Assembly: GCA_023412635.1 (NCBI GenBank)
Contig: JAEYNI010000127.1
Location: 1-9,239 of the forward strand
Reading direction: 5' to 3'
DNA length: 9,239 nucleotides
From: Bacillota bacterium
Lineage (GTDB): Bacteria; Bacillota; Clostridia; Acetivibrionales; DSM-1351
Position 1 is the stretch's first letter. Every line of letters starts with the position of its first letter. Shown one piece after another: positions 1 through 6,336 of the stretch. The notes below the pieces were generated by a model, which saw only the letters and a list, made by a program, of their open reading frames with translations, was not told the origin of the DNA and did not search any database. The translations under genes and the position numbers were made by a program.

Positions 1-15
1 TTTCAAGTGGGAAAG

Positions 16-37
16 ATTGAATGTGCATTGAATGTGC
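16..37. repeat. perfect 11-bp tandem duplication
   Basis: The unit ATTGAATGTGC occurs twice back to back (16-26 and 27-37). It lies just outside the outermost pairing arm of structured element 1, so it may mark the element boundary or be a chance short duplication. No coding frame explains it. Confidence 0.75.
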
Positions 38-38
38 T

Positions 39-300
39 TTTGCGGCCATATAAGGTTAATAGGGTAAGTAAACATAATGCAATTTTAGTTACGTTTTATT
101 GTAGTAGTACTTTCCGTACAGCATCAAGTATCTGTAGCACACAAAAGGCTTACTGAAATTATAGTTCACCTAAAATTTCAGCAAGCCTTTCTACCGTGCT
201 TCCCGTTACTTGATGCTGTACTCGCGTACTACTAACAAACATCTGCTAAAATTGCTGTCCGTTTACTCTGATATCTGCCTTATATTTGCCTTTCCGCAAA
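39..300 (-). ncRNA. candidate structured RNA / hairpin element, copy 1
   Basis: A long rod of nested inverted repeats. Paired arms from outside in: TTTGCGG 39-45 with 294-300; ATATAAGG 48-55 with 278-285; AGTAAAC 67-73 with 261-267; GCAATTTTAG 79-88 with 246-255; TAGTAGTAC 102-110 with 226-234; a 15-bp arm 116-130 with 207-221; AGCAC 136-140 with GTGCT 196-200; and a terminal 16-bp hairpin, 145-160 with 174-189. Internal loops separate the arms. The loops flanking the 15-bp arm and the one beneath the apical hairpin share nearly all their bases with copy 2, while the arms do not. In the apical stem the single non-Watson-Crick pair is G-U on the minus strand but C-A on the plus, which favours minus-strand transcription. 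It lies about 80 nt downstream of the Ca2+-ATPase stop codon. Whether it is a 3' element, a leader for a gene beyond the window edge, or an independent mobile RNA is not decided. I do not recognise a known family. Confidence 0.65.
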
Positions 301-377
301 TTAAATGCCTGTAGATAATTCTCCCATTACCCCTTTACCGCCCCGGTTATAAGGCTCTTCTGAACCTGGTTGCTGAA

Positions 378-3098
378 TCAGGCATATTTCTTTTTATTTA
401 TTCCCAATAGTCCCGATAACACAGGCCCCATAAACGAGAATCCAAGTATAATCAGCCATTCGTTAAGTCCAAGGGGGACTGTCTCGAAAATTCCTTGGAA
501 TAGAGGTATATAGATCACTCCCAATATCATTACCAAGGAACAAAGTACAGCAAGTATCAGAGGAATATTGTTTAACAACGGTATTTCATAAATTGTTTTT
601 GTCTCGGATTTGCATTCGAATACGTGGATAAGCTGCGTCATCACCAATGTCATAAATGCTCCGGTTCGTGCTAGTTCAACATTGTTTACAAAGTAGAGGA
701 TACTTACAAATACTCCCAGAGTGCTTAGACCGATAAAGACTCCTCTTGATACTATAAGTTTCAGTAAACCCTGAGAAAAGATGTGATCTTTAGCTCCGCG
801 GGGTTTTCTCAGCATTATGTCATTTTCAGCAGGGTCAAGTCCAAGTGCAATGGCAGGCAGTCCGTCTGTGACAAGATTTACCCATAGTATCTGAATAGGT
901 AATAGCGGTATCGGGAGCCACATAATCATGCCCAAGAACATTGTGAGGACTTCACCGAGATTGCAGGCCAGCATATATCTTATAAATTTTCTAATGTTGT
1001 TGTAAATTACTCTGCCCTCTTCAACTGCGGCAACAATGGTGGCGAAATTATCATCCAGCAATACCATTGAAGATGCCTCCTTTGTTACATCAGTTCCGGT
1101 AATACCCATGGATACTCCGATGTCGGCTTCTTTAACCGCCGGGGCATCATTTACTCCGTCGCCAGTCATGGCAACAATATGTCCGAGATTTTTTAATATT
1201 CTTACAATCATCAGTTTGTGTTTCGGTGAAACTCTTGCATATACAGAGACAGTCGGTGCTATTTCTTCGAGCTGTTTTTCGCTCATGGCATCAAGCTCAG
1301 CACCTGTCAGCACATTATCCCCCTCACAGAAAATGTTCAGTTCTTTTGCTATTGCAGTAGCAGTCAGCTTATGATCACCGGTTATCATTACCGGCTTGAT
1401 TCCCGCCAGCTTGCATTTCTGAACCGCATCTACTGCCTCTTTTCTCGGCGGATCAATCATACCCATTAAGCCGACAAAAGCCAGATCGTTTTCTATATTT
1501 TTATTTGAATTATAAGAACCTGTTTCAAGCTTTCTGAATGCAAGACCCATTACTCTCAAAGCATTATTTGCCATACCATCATTTATCTTTGTAATTGAAC
1601 GTCGAGTCAATTCATCCAGCTTTATTATTCCTTTTGCAGACATTATCCGGTTGCACTTGTCAATAATTATATCTGGAGCGCCTTTTGTAAATACATATAC
1701 CTCGCCCTTGCTGCTTTTGCAGACAATAGACATACATTTTCTGTCAGAATCAAAAGGAAGCTCATCAATTCTTTCATATGCAGTACTTAATCCGACAGAG
1801 GTTATTCCAGCCTTGGCAGCGGCAATGGTCAGGGCAATTTCTGTAGGATCACCGGAAATTTTCAAGGTGTCCTGTTTTGAGAAAATGGATTTGATTTTCC
1901 CAAGTGCCGAAGTCTCGGCTGCAGGTCTTGTTATAACCGAATTATTACATAAAGCCCCTATCTCCAGCGCCAGCTTTATTCCTTCCACCTTAAGCGGATC
2001 GGAGGGCCGGTTGTCAACAAGGAAGCTGCCTTCCAAATTATATCCGTTACCTGTAACCGCCAACTGATAACCGGCAGCATATATCTTTCTGACAGTCATT
2101 TTATTTTCTGTCAGGGTCCCAGTCTTATCAGAACATATTATACTTGCACATCCAAGAGTTTCAACAGCGGGCAACTTTCTGATGAGGGCATTTCTTTTCA
2201 GCATTCTTTGAACACCCAGAGCAAGGGATATTGTAACTATTGCCGGGAGGCCTTCCGGAACGGCAGCAACGGCAAGACTTATTCCAGAAAGTAGCATGTT
2301 AAAGAGTTTTTCTCCTCTGATAACTCCGGTTACCGACACTATGGCACATATTAGAAGGCAGCCGATGGCTATAAACTTTCCAAGGTGGGCAAGCCTTCTC
2401 TGAAGAGGTGTTTCATCATCCTCAATGTTCTGTATCATGTCAGCTATATGTCCCATTTCAGTTTTCATACCTGTTGCGTAAACTACAGCCTTTCCTCTGC
2501 CGCCGGTTACAACTGTTCCCATAAAGACAGAGGTTTTTTTGTCAAAAGGATCTATAAGGGTTTTATGATTTCTCAGGGCAGCTTTCTCAGCGGGAACCGA
2601 TTCTCCCGTAAGAAGGGATTCATCCACCTGAAGACTGCTACTTTCCAGAATTGCGGCATCGGCGGCAATACGGTCTCCAGCTTCTATTACCAGCACATCT
2701 CCTGGGACAATTTCCTCGGCAGGAATATTTATCAGCTGTTCGTCCCTTATGACCTTTGCACTGGGTGCTGCAAGTGATTTCAGGGCTTCCATGGTCTTCT
2801 CGGTTTTGAATTCCTGAACAAAGCCCATTATGGCATTAACCACCACTATGGCTATGATTGTGATGGCCTCGGTCATCTCCCCCATAAAGCCTGAAATAAT
2901 AGTTGAAATAATTAAAATTATTACCATAAAATCTGTAAATTGCTCAAATAATATCCGTATAGGCGATATTTTTTTCCTCTCGGCCAGTATATTGGGGCCA
3001 TGCTTCTGCAGCTTGTGTTTTGCCTCTTTATCCGTAAGGCCTTTCGTTAGTATGCTTTCCGAATTTGCATAATTCAACATGGATTCCATAACACTCAT
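378..3098 (-). CDS. P-type (P2A) calcium-transporting ATPase
   Basis: A 906-residue cation pump of the SERCA/PMR1-like class, which uses ATP to move Ca2+ out of the cytoplasm across the cell membrane. Visible in order: N-terminal cation-ATPase domain (about 10-75, LTDKEAKHKLQKHGPN); membrane helices about 55-95; actuator loop with TGES at 164-167; M4 with PEGLP at 281-285; the phosphorylated Asp324 in DKTGT (324-328); nucleotide-binding KGAP at 472-475; TGDH at 573-576; the hinge TGDGVNDAP at 645-653; and six C-terminal helices from about 703 to the end. Calcium site II residues of SERCA appear kept (E282 in M4, N713 and E716 in M5, N741, T744 and D745 in M6). The M8 position of SERCA E908 looks like Gln822, as I recall for other bacterial members. 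Length is normal and no frame is broken. The first ATG is used; GAGAGGG lies about 12 nt upstream, slightly far. Substrate is assigned by family; a Mn2+ role is not excluded. It is flanked by two copies of the structured element. Confidence 0.93.
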   Translation of the reverse strand: MSVMESMLNYANSESILTKGLTDKEAKHKLQKHGPNILAERKKISPIRILFEQFTDFMVIILIISTIISGFMGEMTEAITIIAIVVVNAIMGFVQEFKTEKTMEALKSLAAPSAKVIRDEQLINIPAEEIVPGDVLVIEAGDRIAADAAILESSSLQVDESLLTGESVPAEKAALRNHKTLIDPFDKKTSVFMGTVVTGGRGKAVVYATGMKTEMGHIADMIQNIEDDETPLQRRLAHLGKFIAIGCLLICAIVSVTGVIRGEKLFNMLLSGISLAVAAVPEGLPAIVTISLALGVQRMLKRNALIRKLPAVETLGCASIICSDKTGTLTENKMTVRKIYAAGYQLAVTGNGYNLEGSFLVDNRPSDPLKVEGIKLALEIGALCNNSVITRPAAETSALGKIKSIFSKQDTLKISGDPTEIALTIAAAKAGITSVGLSTAYERIDELPFDSDRKCMSIVCKSSKGEVYVFTKGAPDIIIDKCNRIMSAKGIIKLDELTRRSITKINDGMANNALRVMGLAFRKLETGSYNSNKNIENDLAFVGLMGMIDPPRKEAVDAVQKCKLAGIKPVMITGDHKLTATAIAKELNIFCEGDNVLTGAELDAMSEKQLEEIAPTVSVYARVSPKHKLMIVRILKNLGHIVAMTGDGVNDAPAVKEADIGVSMGITGTDVTKEASSMVLLDDNFATIVAAVEEGRVIYNNIRKFIRYMLACNLGEVLTMFLGMIMWLPIPLLPIQILWVNLVTDGLPAIALGLDPAENDIMLRKPRGAKDHIFSQGLLKLIVSRGVFIGLSTLGVFVSILYFVNNVELARTGAFMTLVMTQLIHVFECKSETKTIYEIPLLNNIPLILAVLCSLVMILGVIYIPLFQGIFETVPLGLNEWLIILGFSFMGPVLSGLLGINKKKYA

Positions 3099-3225
3099 AT
3101 CAATTTCTCGCCCTCTCTTGTATTAAGTACGATATTCAATAAATTCGGTTCACATTTGGAACTCTGTACTATGAATATTTTTATTCGGAAGGGCAGGAAA
3201 ATAGTACAAGATTATTGAGATTAAT
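3099..3225 (-). other. leader region of the Ca2+-ATPase gene
   Basis: This 127-nt noncoding stretch separates structured element 2 from the pump's start codon. It contains an inverted repeat, GTACTAT (3166-3172) with ATAGTAC (3201-3207), that could form a leader hairpin. I see no convincing -35/-10 pair, so the promoter may lie inside or upstream of element 2. Confidence 0.35.
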
Positions 3226-3462
3226 CAGCTTTAAGGGGCTGTTAAAATAATACGCGATATATTCAATAGAATATAAACTATAATGCTCCCGTACTAAACC
3301 AAAAAACAGGTTGCACACGAAATTGGAAATCAAATTTTCATATACTAAAATTAGATTTTCAATTTCTACCATGCTTCCCTGTTTTTTAGTTTGTACTCGC
3401 GCATTATGACTTTTCGTATTGAATATATCAGGGTTAATAGAAAACAGCCCACATTTTAGCTG
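3226..3462 (-). ncRNA. candidate structured RNA / hairpin element, copy 2
   Basis: Same architecture as copy 1. Paired arms from outside in: CAGCT 3226-3230 with 3458-3462; GGGCTGTT 3236-3243 with 3443-3450; GATATATTCAAT 3256-3267 with 3418-3429; ATAATGC 3280-3286 with 3401-3407; a long arm 3291-3310 with 3378-3396 (one bulge and one wobble); and an apical hairpin 3323-3338 with 3347-3362. The arms differ from copy 1, but the loop bases match: TCGC 3397-3400 equals 222-225, and TTTCTACC-R-TGCTTCCC at 3363-3379 equals 188-204 apart from one base. In two places (the long arm and the short arm under the apical hairpin) the differing pair is a G-U wobble only on the minus strand; one apical pair points the other way. 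It lies upstream of the Ca2+-ATPase gene, and its right end overlaps the remnant of a HAD-family gene. A 63-codon open frame inside it (3372-3181, minus) has no family resemblance and is taken as chance. Confidence 0.65.
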
Positions 3463-3523
3463 CTGCTAGCCTTTCTGTATCAAACATTATACCATCCATA
3501 TCAAATACAACCGCTTTTATCAT
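3434..3523 (-). pseudogene. 5' remnant of a HAD-superfamily phosphatase gene
   Basis: Reading from ATG at 3523, the product begins MIKAVVFDMDGIMFDTERLA and stops after 29 codons. The DxD motif (FDMDG, Asp8 and Asp10) and the FDTE that follows are the N-terminal signature of beta-phosphoglucomutase-like HAD hydrolases, normally about 210-230 residues. A good ribosome binding site (GGGGAG, 6 nt from the ATG) is still present, so this was a real gene start. From about codon 20 the bases belong to the outer arm of structured element 2 (AGCTG 3458-3462, AACAGCCC 3443-3450), and I cannot find the rest of the gene on the far side of the element. The simplest reading is insertion of the element followed by loss of the 3' part; a deletion junction is the alternative. 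Confidence 0.75.
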
Positions 3524-3728
3524 TTACTTCTCCCCTAGATTAATTAACTTAATGCAATCTTATTTCGACATATCAAACAATGCAGATTAAAATGCAATTC
3601 AATACAAATAATGCTGCATCTGGATATTTGCTATGTCAAGTTATAATATTTACGCACTATTCAATTTCAATGTTCATCCTTTCCGACGCCTTGTTCTTAT
3701 TTAGCGACTGAATTGTGGACATAAAAAC
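3524..3728. other. intergenic stretch without a recognised gene
   Basis: AT-rich DNA between the HAD remnant and the hydrolase terminator. On the minus strand there is a TTGACA hexamer (3634-3639) but no well-spaced -10 box. The only structure I see is the first copy of the motif at 3651-3670, listed separately. Confidence 0.4.
3651..3670 (+). repeat. short dispersed motif, copy A
   Basis: TACGCACTATTCAATTTCAA, in the same orientation as copy C at 4705-4726, which reads TACCGCACTATTCA and then ATTTTCAA. It is inverted relative to copy B at 3747-3763, so A and B can pair as 13-14-bp ends of a region of about 115 bp. Confidence 0.6.
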
Positions 3729-3763
3729 ACCGCATATCATTTCTACTGAATAATGCGGTATTT
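3722..3763 (-). terminator. probable intrinsic terminator of the alpha/beta hydrolase gene
   Basis: ACCGCAT (3729-3735) pairs with ATGCGGT (3753-3759), extended by AAA/TTT across one mismatch. On the minus strand the stem is followed by a short T-run (complement of 3722-3727). It lies about 50 nt after the hydrolase stop codon. The right arm is also copy B of the dispersed motif, so terminator and repeat overlap. Confidence 0.6.
3747..3763 (-). repeat. short dispersed motif, copy B (inverted)
   Basis: On the plus strand TGAATAATGCGGTATTT; its reverse complement matches the motif at 4704-4720 at 15 of 17 positions. Similarity continues loosely inward on both sides of the hydrolase gene (a GGC, then TTCATAATA), so B and C resemble worn terminal inverted repeats around that gene. 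Confidence 0.6.
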
Positions 3764-3809
3764 GGCTTATTGGTTTTCATAATAATATTAAGATATCAAT
3801 TGTAAAACT

Positions 3810-4622
3810 TTATGTCTCAATAAATTTTATCAGTTCTTCGTTGAAAAGGTCTCTCTCCTCGTAGAAAGTAGCATGACCACTATGTTTAAATGGAATTAGC
3901 TTTGAGTTTTTAATACTTTGTTTTTGTATTTCACCCAATGAAAAAGGAACAACTTGGTCATGAATACCATGAATAATTAAAGTTGGAACATATATTTTCA
4001 CTAAATCAGAAAATAGCATCTCATTTATCCAAGTATTTGCAATAGCAGCTGTTGACCATCCTGCTGCCTGTAATCCTAATTGGAAGAACCAATCTGATAA
4101 TGCCTCACTTATATGTTGATAGAAAAATGTATCCCCGAAATCTCGAAGCATTTTAGGGCGATCATTATATGTTCCATGAATAATTTGTAGAACTACTTCT
4201 TGATCTACTCCATAAGGAAAATTTGGACGCTTTATAAGACTTGGAGCAGCTGCATCAAAAAGAGCAAGTTTCGATACCCCAAAACCATTATGTCTGGCCA
4301 TATATCGTATTGCTATAGCCCCGCCTGTTGAATGTCCCCCAAGTGTGATATTATTTAATTTGATAGCTTCTACCACACATCGAACATCGTCAGCCAATCT
4401 ATCATAATCGTACCCACCCCATGGTTTATCAGAATTACCGAATCCTCTTGTATCTATCCCGATACACCTATACCCCTTTTTGGGAAGTTGATTAAACTGA
4501 TATTCAAATAACCTAGTACTTCCGGGCCAACCGTGTAGAAACAGAATAGTTTTCTTTCCATTTGGATTAATATCCTCTACATAAATGTTCACATTTTTCT
4601 CAACATTAATATAGTATCCCAC
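3810..4622 (-). CDS. alpha/beta-fold hydrolase
   Basis: A soluble cytoplasmic hydrolase of 270 residues in the chloroperoxidase/epoxide-hydrolase-like part of the alpha/beta fold superfamily; no signal peptide is seen and the substrate cannot be told. Visible features: oxyanion-hole HGWPG at 30-34; DTRGFGNSD at 57-65; nucleophile elbow GHSTG at 96-100 with Ser98; catalytic acid Asp222 (GIHDQVVP); catalytic His250 (SGHATF). A cap region lies between about 125 and 205. The whole triad is intact. The start is taken as GTG at 4622, because GGAGG sits 5 nt before it; an ATG four codons upstream (4634) has no ribosome binding site and overlaps that GGAGG. The gene stands alone, with its own terminator, between an IS110 remnant and a broken HAD gene, flanked by short repeats, which suggests an accessory, possibly transferred gene. 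Confidence 0.88.
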   Translation of the reverse strand: MGYYINVEKNVNIYVEDINPNGKKTILFLHGWPGSTRLFEYQFNQLPKKGYRCIGIDTRGFGNSDKPWGGYDYDRLADDVRCVVEAIKLNNITLGGHSTGGAIAIRYMARHNGFGVSKLALFDAAAPSLIKRPNFPYGVDQEVVLQIIHGTYNDRPKMLRDFGDTFFYQHISEALSDWFFQLGLQAAGWSTAAIANTWINEMLFSDLVKIYVPTLIIHGIHDQVVPFSLGEIQKQSIKNSKLIPFKHSGHATFYEERDLFNEELIKFIET

Positions 4623-4627
4623 AAATA

Positions 4628-4632
4628 CCTCC
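4628..4632 (-). promoter_or_regulatory. ribosome binding site that sets the hydrolase start at GTG
   Basis: GGAGG on the minus strand, 5 nt before GTG at 4622-4620. It overlaps the first bases of the upstream in-frame ATG, which makes that ATG an unlikely start. Confidence 0.75.
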
Positions 4633-4704
4633 ATATTAATAAAAACTCTATTCTAATATTATTCACCTAATCAAGATATTATGAATAGATAAAAATTGCC
4701 TAGA

Positions 4705-4726
4705 TACCGCACTATTCAATTTTCAA
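4705..4726 (+). repeat. short dispersed motif, copy C
   Basis: TACCGCACTATTCA followed by ATTTTCAA; near-identical to copy A (3651-3670, direct) and to copy B (3747-3763, inverted). It lies upstream of the hydrolase start, between that gene and the IS110 remnant. Confidence 0.6.
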
Positions 4727-4905
4727 CGAATCATGATAGGCCATTGCAGCCGCAAATGAAAATAGGTAGTCGCTGTTCTAAAGTTCATCTTATTTCTGTT
4801 ATATAGTAAACTGGCAGGAATAAGTTTGAATGATCATTGGAGGATTTGCGCCCCGTTTTTCAACGTAAGCGTATTGCCCATGAGAACATCAGATTGTCGC
4901 ACCAC
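4727..4905. other. noncoding DNA between motif C and the recognisable transposase remnant
   Basis: No gene is recognised. It may contain the eroded left end or 5' part of the IS110 element, but none of the three plus-strand frames shows a convincing N-terminal RuvC-like (DEDD) transposase domain. I do not assign it. Confidence 0.35.
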
Positions 4906-5366
4906 TTTTTTAGTGGATAGCCATTTGACCCGTTATCGTAAAAGTATTGTTAATGATATTACTTCTCAGAAAAACCGTATTGAAAAATTTTTACAGAGTT
5001 CAGGATTTAGGATTTTCAACTTTTATCTCTGACATATTTGGTGCTTCAGGTATAAATATCATTAACCACTTAATCCAGCATTGACAAATCGACCGTACTG
5101 CACTGGATGTATGCCTTAAAACCAAAACACGTAATCAGATAGATGAAATATTGATTGCAGTTAACGGGGCACTAACTGAACACCAACGCGGTTTTCTTAA
5201 GATGCTCCTTTCTCACTTAGATTCTCTAAAGAATCACTTAAAGGAAGTTGAAGCTTCTATAAATAATGAAATTGAACACTTCTCAAAACAGATTGATTTA
5301 ATTCGCCTTATATTACAATTTTTACTCATCAAAACCCCATTACATCTATACTGTATTTGGAGTTAA
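4906..5366 (+). pseudogene. degraded IS110/IS116-family transposase
   Basis: The only plus-strand coding trace in the window. Joined across frames it reads LTRYRKSIVNDITSQKNRIEKFL, then STFISDIFGASGINIINHLIQH, then LDVCLKTKTRNQIDEILIAVNGALTEHQRGFLKMLLSHLDSL, running to about IEHFSKQIDLI. This is the middle coiled-coil region of IS110-family recombinases, between the N-terminal DEDD domain and the C-terminal Ser domain. Lesions: a frameshift at about 5003-5016 (best explained by one extra base) and an in-frame TGA at 5082-5084, likely from GGA. The DEDD domain is missing or unrecognisable, and the sequence degenerates after about 5300, before the C-terminal catalytic region (which would begin near an IPG motif). 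It is therefore inactive. It lies antisense and next to the 3' end of the MgtC-like gene. The joined segments are long and characteristic, so family assignment is fairly secure; IS boundaries are not visible. Confidence 0.82.
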
Positions 5367-5392
5367 CTGGAGTCAATAGTATTTTATCGCAA

Positions 5393-6094
5393 CTACTCTT
5401 CATAAACCCGTCTGACGTGTTCATGGCACATAATGGCTTCAATAAGCTCAGCCATGGGTATATGTGAAATATCCAATGTAAACCGAAGGACCATTTCTCC
5501 GTCTCTTTCACTGCTTACAAAATCGGTCTTTTTGATTTTAACTCCCATTTCCTGTATTAGCTTAGATAAATCATTTACTAACCCTCTTTTAATCTGGGTG
5601 TGAATAAATATTCTTGTGTTTTTCTGTGTGGAAATTGTACTTTGAGTTTTCTTTATAACCACAAGTATCAGAAAGATTATTACCGTTGCAATAAATGCCC
5701 CAGAGTAAAACCCTATACCAACTGCTATACCTATGCAGGAGACGGCCCAAAGACTGGCAGCAGTGGTCAAGCCCTTGACACTGACACCCTCTTTGATAAT
5801 CGTACCTGCCCCAAGAAAACCTATACCACTTATTACCTGTGCCCCAAGTCTTGCCGGATCCACATTTACATGTGAAGAATACCTGTAGTATATAAATTCC
5901 GAGGTAACCATAACAAGAGCAGATCCAACACATACAAGTATGTGAGTTCTGAGACCGGCCGGCCTATGTACATGTTCACGTTCAAAGCCTATAATACCTC
6001 CAAGTATACATGCCGCTACAAGTCTTAAAAACATGGATAAGTAAAAATCAGCCTGACTGCTGAAATAATTGATAAAACTATTCAATAGCCACAT
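5393..6094 (-). CDS. MgtC/SapB family inner-membrane protein
   Basis: A 233-residue membrane protein with an N-terminal MgtC/SapB domain and a soluble C-terminal domain. Signature segments: RLVAACILGGIIGFEREHVHRPAGLRTH split over 24-51, DPARLGAQVISGIGFLGAG at 79-97, and GLTTAASLWAVSCIGIAVG at 108-126. About four hydrophobic helices lie at 22-36, 50-66, 86-100 and 112-147; residues about 160-233 form an ACT-like domain. Family members are linked to magnesium limitation or cell-envelope stress, and MgtC itself is not a proven transporter; no M-box-like leader is visible here. The start is ATG at 6094, with a weak GGCGG 6 nt upstream; extension to a TTG at 6139 would add 15 polar, AT-rich residues not expected in the family. 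A TATAAT at 6133-6128 may be the -10 box. The preceding terminator (6170-6205) separates it from spoIIR. No terminator is seen after its stop codon, where the IS110 remnant begins. Confidence 0.9.
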   Translation of the reverse strand: MWLLNSFINYFSSQADFYLSMFLRLVAACILGGIIGFEREHVHRPAGLRTHILVCVGSALVMVTSEFIYYRYSSHVNVDPARLGAQVISGIGFLGAGTIIKEGVSVKGLTTAASLWAVSCIGIAVGIGFYSGAFIATVIIFLILVVIKKTQSTISTQKNTRIFIHTQIKRGLVNDLSKLIQEMGVKIKKTDFVSSERDGEMVLRFTLDISHIPMAELIEAIMCHEHVRRVYEE

Positions 6095-6169
6095 AGAATA
6101 CCGCCATTCATCATTAATAATGATATTATTATATATCAATATACAAAATAAATGTAGAATTTTTTACCA

Positions 6170-6205
6170 AAAAGAGCTATGCAGATATAACTACATAGCT
6201 CTTTT
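6170..6205 (-). terminator. intrinsic terminator after spoIIR
   Basis: A perfect 12-bp stem, AAAAGAGCTATG (6170-6181) with CATAGCTCTTTT (6194-6205), and a 12-nt loop. On the minus strand the stem runs into TTTTTGG. It lies between spoIIR and the MgtC-like gene, so these are separate transcription units; the A/T tails on both sides mean it could also work on the plus strand. Confidence 0.8.
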
Positions 6206-6242
6206 CGCTCAAGGAAGATTCAATTATAACTCATAGTTTCAG

Positions 6243-6272
6243 ATAAAATTTTCGACTGTAGAAAAATTTTAT
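6243..6272. repeat. AT-rich hairpin downstream of spoIIR
   Basis: ATAAAATTTT (6243-6252) pairs perfectly with AAAATTTTAT (6263-6272). It lies in the 3' region of spoIIR, before the terminator at 6170-6205. The adjoining 6273-6330 is clearly richer in G+C than its surroundings and has no coding frame; its role is unknown. Confidence 0.4.
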
Positions 6273-6336
6273 TCCCTCTGCGTGTTTCACGAGACAAGGC
6301 GTCCTGCGACATTTTTGCCGCGTTACATTGCATAAG

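Noticed and set aside
39..300. Element 1 as a simple transcription terminator of the Ca2+-ATPase gene
   Set aside because: It is far too long, has many internal loops and no T-run after the stem, and a second copy sits upstream of the same gene.
1036..2777. Plus-strand open frames of 80-138 codons inside the Ca2+-ATPase gene
   Set aside because: They lie antisense to a complete, strongly conserved pump gene and show no family motif or convincing start context; they are coding shadows.
3181..3372. A 63-codon minus-strand open frame
   Set aside because: It coincides with one arm and the apical hairpin of structured element 2, has no recognisable protein motif, and only its ATG neighbourhood (within the conserved loop) is conserved in copy 1, without a matching frame there.
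3226..3462. Structured elements as a 6S RNA, retron RNA or CRISPR repeat
   Set aside because: The large central bubble of 6S RNA is not seen, no reverse transcriptase gene is nearby, and there are no regularly spaced short repeats.
4762..4810. A short plus-strand frame (MKIGSRCSKVH) as the N-terminus of the IS110 transposase
   Set aside because: The resemblance to IS110 N-termini is slight, it stops after about 16 codons, and no DEDD residues follow.
5589..5933. Overlapping frames on both strands within the MgtC-like gene
   Set aside because: The conserved MgtC/SapB motifs are all in the chosen frame; the others are shadows.
6095..6169. Magnesium riboswitch (M-box) upstream of the MgtC-like gene
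   Set aside because: Only about 75 nt separate the start codon from the spoIIR terminator, which is too short for an M-box, and no fitting motif is visible.
6273..6330. GC-richer patch after spoIIR as a small gene or RNA
   Set aside because: It contains only a minimal 4-bp hairpin and no supported frame; nothing can be claimed beyond its base composition.
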